Shown here: positions 13,507 through 14,735 of the stretch, one piece after another
How positions within the stretch are numbered: the stretch's first letter is position 1
Layout: the number at the start of each line of letters is the position of its first letter
The notes under the pieces: model-generated
The model's database searches: none
The model's input: only the letters and a program-made list of their open reading frames with translations
Told to the model about the DNA's origin: nothing
From: Deltaproteobacteria bacterium RBG_13_61_14
GTDB lineage: Bacteria > RBG-13-61-14
Assembly (NCBI GenBank): GCA_001797815.1
Contig: MGQK01000047.1
Location: 1 to 14,735, forward strand
Direction of reading: 5' to 3'
Length of the DNA stretch: 14,735 nucleotides
Translations under genes and position numbers: made by a program

Positions 13507-13525
13507 CACCGGATTAAATCCGGTG
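13507..13525. repeat. 19-bp palindrome between the exported-protein gene and ispE
   Basis: CACCGGATT (13507-13515), a central A, and AATCCGGTG (13517-13525) are perfectly complementary. There is no T run, so it is not a standard terminator. The left half with its preceding AGGAAG resembles the sequence at 12761-12779, upstream of the preceding gene. Confidence 0.7.
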
Positions 13526-13572
13526 CCCCTGCCATCCTTGATTTCACGGCCCGGCTCTGGCACTATACCCGC

Positions 13573-14448
13573 ATGGTCCAGTCCCGGCCTTCCCTGACTC
13601 TCCCGGCTCCGGCCAAGGTCAACCTCCACCTGGAAATCCTCGGCCGCCGGCCCGACGGCTTTCACAACCTCCGCATGATCAACCTGCTCCTGGACCTCTG
13701 CGATACCGTCCACCTGCAACTTAAGCCCTCCGGGCTCCGCATCCTCTGCCGCCATCCCCAGGTTCCCAGCGACCGGACCAACCTGGCCGCCAAGGCCGCC
13801 GAACTCCTGCTGCAGCAAATTCCGGAACCCCGGCCGGGAGCGCGCATCTCCATCCGCAAGCGGATCCCGGTGGCCGCCGGCCTGGGCGGCGGCTCCAGCG
13901 ATGCCGCGGCCACGCTGCGCGGGCTGGTCAGGCTCTGGCGGCTTTCCTTTTCCGAAGCCCGGCTCCGGCGCCTTGCCCTGGCGGTAGGGGCCGATGTGCC
14001 TTTTTTTCTTTTCGGCCGGCCCGCGTTGGTGGAAGGCATTGGCGAGCGGCTGAAGCCCTTACCGCCGATTCCGGACTGGACTTACCTCCTGGTCACCCCG
14101 CCCTTCGGGGTCTCGACGGCCTGGGCCTATGGCCGGTGGCGGGCTTCATTGACAAAACGACCCAAACTCCATATAATAAAAAATCTTAAAAATTCGGGAC
14201 ACCTCGAACTTTCCCGCGGGCTTAGGAATGACCTGGAACCCGTGGTGGTCCAGCGTTACCCTGTAGTGGGAGAGGTGAGGCAAGCCTTGGTGTCTTTGGG
14301 CGCTTTGGCCGCGGTGATGACCGGCTCGGGCCCCAGTGTCGTGGGCGTCTTCAAAAATCCGCATCAGGCGGGCAAGGCCAGTAAAAGCATCCGGCAGCAC
14401 TTCCCCGCGTGCCGAGCGGTGGTCACGCGGAGATGGAGAGCGCCCTAA
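13573..14448 (+). CDS. ispE: 4-diphosphocytidyl-2-C-methyl-D-erythritol kinase
   Basis: GHMP kinase of the MEP (non-mevalonate) isoprenoid pathway; it phosphorylates the 2-hydroxyl of CDP-methylerythritol with ATP in the cytoplasm. The 291 residues are normal in length. Visible motifs are PAPAKVNLHLEI near the start (catalytic-type K15), the ATP-binding loop PVAAGLGGGSSDAA (99-112), GADVPFFL with catalytic-type D141, NDLEPVV, and the C-terminal GHMP motif MTGSGPSVVGVF. The ATG at 13573 has no good ribosome site, but the frame and family start agree. An AT-rich patch (14149-14190, residues about 193-206) is unlike the rest of the gene in composition and contains a perfect promoter while staying in frame. 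The tRNA-Gln and prs follow. Confidence 0.96.
   Translation: MVQSRPSLTLPAPAKVNLHLEILGRRPDGFHNLRMINLLLDLCDTVHLQLKPSGLRILCRHPQVPSDRTNLAAKAAELLLQQIPEPRPGARISIRKRIPVAAGLGGGSSDAAATLRGLVRLWRLSFSEARLRRLALAVGADVPFFLFGRPALVEGIGERLKPLPPIPDWTYLLVTPPFGVSTAWAYGRWRASLTKRPKLHIIKNLKNSGHLELSRGLRNDLEPVVVQRYPVVGEVRQALVSLGALAAVMTGSGPSVVGVFKNPHQAGKASKSIRQHFPACRAVVTRRWRAP
14149..14177 (+). promoter_or_regulatory. Perfect consensus sigma-70 promoter inside ispE
   Basis: TTGACA (14149-14154), exactly 17 bp, then TATAAT (14172-14177): 12 of 12 consensus bases. The expected start is near 14184, about 370 nt before the tRNA-Gln gene and inside the ispE reading frame. It would drive tRNA-Gln and prs independently of the upstream genes. 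Confidence 0.8.
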
Positions 14449-14459
14449 GGGGTTAAACT

Positions 14460-14525
14460 GGACGGCAAGAGAGGTCAGCCGTCCGGCCGCGGATGCCCGG
14501 ACCAAGAGATTGGAATCTCCCTTGG
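14460..14525 (+). other. Two possible RNA hairpins in the ispE - tRNA spacer
   Basis: GGACGGC (14460-14466) pairs with GCCGTCC (14478-14484). CCAAG (14502-14506) with an inner GATT/AATC pairs with CTTGG (14521-14525), followed by a short TTTAA. They could end ispE transcripts partly or direct processing of the tRNA precursor. Neither has a proper T run. Confidence 0.3.
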
Positions 14526-14552
14526 TTTAAGGCCTGGAACCAAAGCAAGGAT

Positions 14553-14627
14553 TGGGGCGTCGCCAAGCGGTAAGGCGCGGGACTTTGGATCCCGTATCCG
14601 CAGGTTCGAATCCTGCCGCCCCAGCCA
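14553..14627 (+). tRNA. tRNA-Gln (anticodon UUG)
   Basis: The cloverleaf can be drawn completely. The acceptor stem is TGGGGCG (14553-14559) with CGCCCCA (14617-14623). The D arm is GCC/GGC, the anticodon stem CGGGA/TCCCG with loop CTTTGGA (anticodon TTG at 14585-14587), and the T arm GCAGG-TTCGAAT-CCTGC. The discriminator is G and the CCA is encoded (14625-14627). The weak first pair (U-A) is typical of bacterial tRNA-Gln. It reads CAA (and CAG by wobble). It lies 22 bp before prs, so the two are probably in one precursor RNA. Confidence 0.97.
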
Positions 14628-14649
14628 TTCGCGAAAGAGGTAGTGGAAC

Positions 14650-14735
14650 ATGGACCGCCACTTAGTGTTGCTCTCGGGCACGGCCCATCCGGAACTGTCC
14701 CGGAAGATCGCCGAATACCTGGGGGTCCCCCTGGC
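14650..14735 (+). CDS. prs: Ribose-phosphate pyrophosphokinase (PRPP synthetase), 3' partial
   Basis: Makes PRPP from ribose 5-phosphate and ATP for nucleotide, His and Trp synthesis. Only the first 28 codons are in the window, but they carry the family N-terminus: a short beta strand (LVLLSG), then T-A-HPELSRKIAEYLGVPL, equivalent to the usual SGNANPELAxxIAxxLGxxLG. AGAGGT lies about 8 bp before the ATG. The position after ispE and tRNA-Gln supports the call. Confidence 0.9.
   Translation, partial: MDRHLVLLSGTAHPELSRKIAEYLGVPL

Noticed and set aside
14336-14681. Short frames on both strands over the ispE end and tRNA
   Set aside because: They overlap the tRNA-Gln gene and the IspE C-terminus. 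The minus-strand peptide with GRQDSNLRIRDPKSRALPLG is the typical antisense translation of a tRNA, not a protein.

Overview
The window is a GC-rich bacterial chromosome segment, probably from an anaerobic or microaerophilic member of the Desulfobacterota (former Deltaproteobacteria). This is an inference. It rests on the ispE - tRNA-Gln - prs order, which I recall from that group, on several iron-sulfur proteins, on a c-type cytochrome, and on a CheA with a C-terminal receiver domain beside cheB. No 16S rRNA or other marker in the window settles the taxonomy.

Layout. 2-3749 (+): the 3' part of a chemosensory operon, with a hybrid CheA that is 5'-truncated by the window edge, then cheB, then a small lipoprotein. 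3750-7053: an AT-richer islet, mostly minus strand. It holds repeat-bearing intergenic DNA, a possible gene remnant, a stand-alone HsdR-N-like PD-(D/E)XK nuclease and a six-TM voltage-gated-type K+ channel. These two genes form a tight pair (channel first, 17 bp between them). About 0.9 kb of simple and tandem repeats follows. 7054-9198 (-): an operon of a monohaem cytochrome c-like exported protein, a membrane zinc-ribbon protein and thioredoxin reductase. 9199-9599: a regulatory gap. 9600-10046 (+): an Hsp20 gene with its own promoter and a good terminator. 10135-12522 (-): a probable operon of a mini-TPR protein, a 16-cysteine iron-sulfur protein, a two-cluster ferredoxin and an unrecognised Cys-containing protein, followed by a small hydrophobic membrane protein. 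12784-14735 (+): an exported protein of unknown function, ispE, tRNA-Gln(UUG) and the first 28 codons of prs.

How the genes fit together. CheA and CheB are the phosphorelay and adaptation parts of one receptor array; the partner receptors, CheW and CheR must lie upstream or elsewhere. trxB with the cytochrome and zinc-ribbon proteins suggests a thiol/redox function, and the iron-sulfur cluster genes look like an uncharacterised electron-transfer module. IspE (isoprenoid synthesis) and Prs (PRPP synthesis) are core housekeeping enzymes; an internal consensus promoter in ispE appears to serve the tRNA and prs.

The best second-look items are: the perfect TTGACA-17-TATAAT promoter inside ispE; a promoter whose predicted start coincides with the ATG of the TPR gene (a candidate leaderless mRNA); the channel-nuclease pair in the AT-rich islet; the 16-Cys iron-sulfur cluster; a zinc ribbon whose halves are separated by membrane segments; and several families of intergenic repeats and palindromes.
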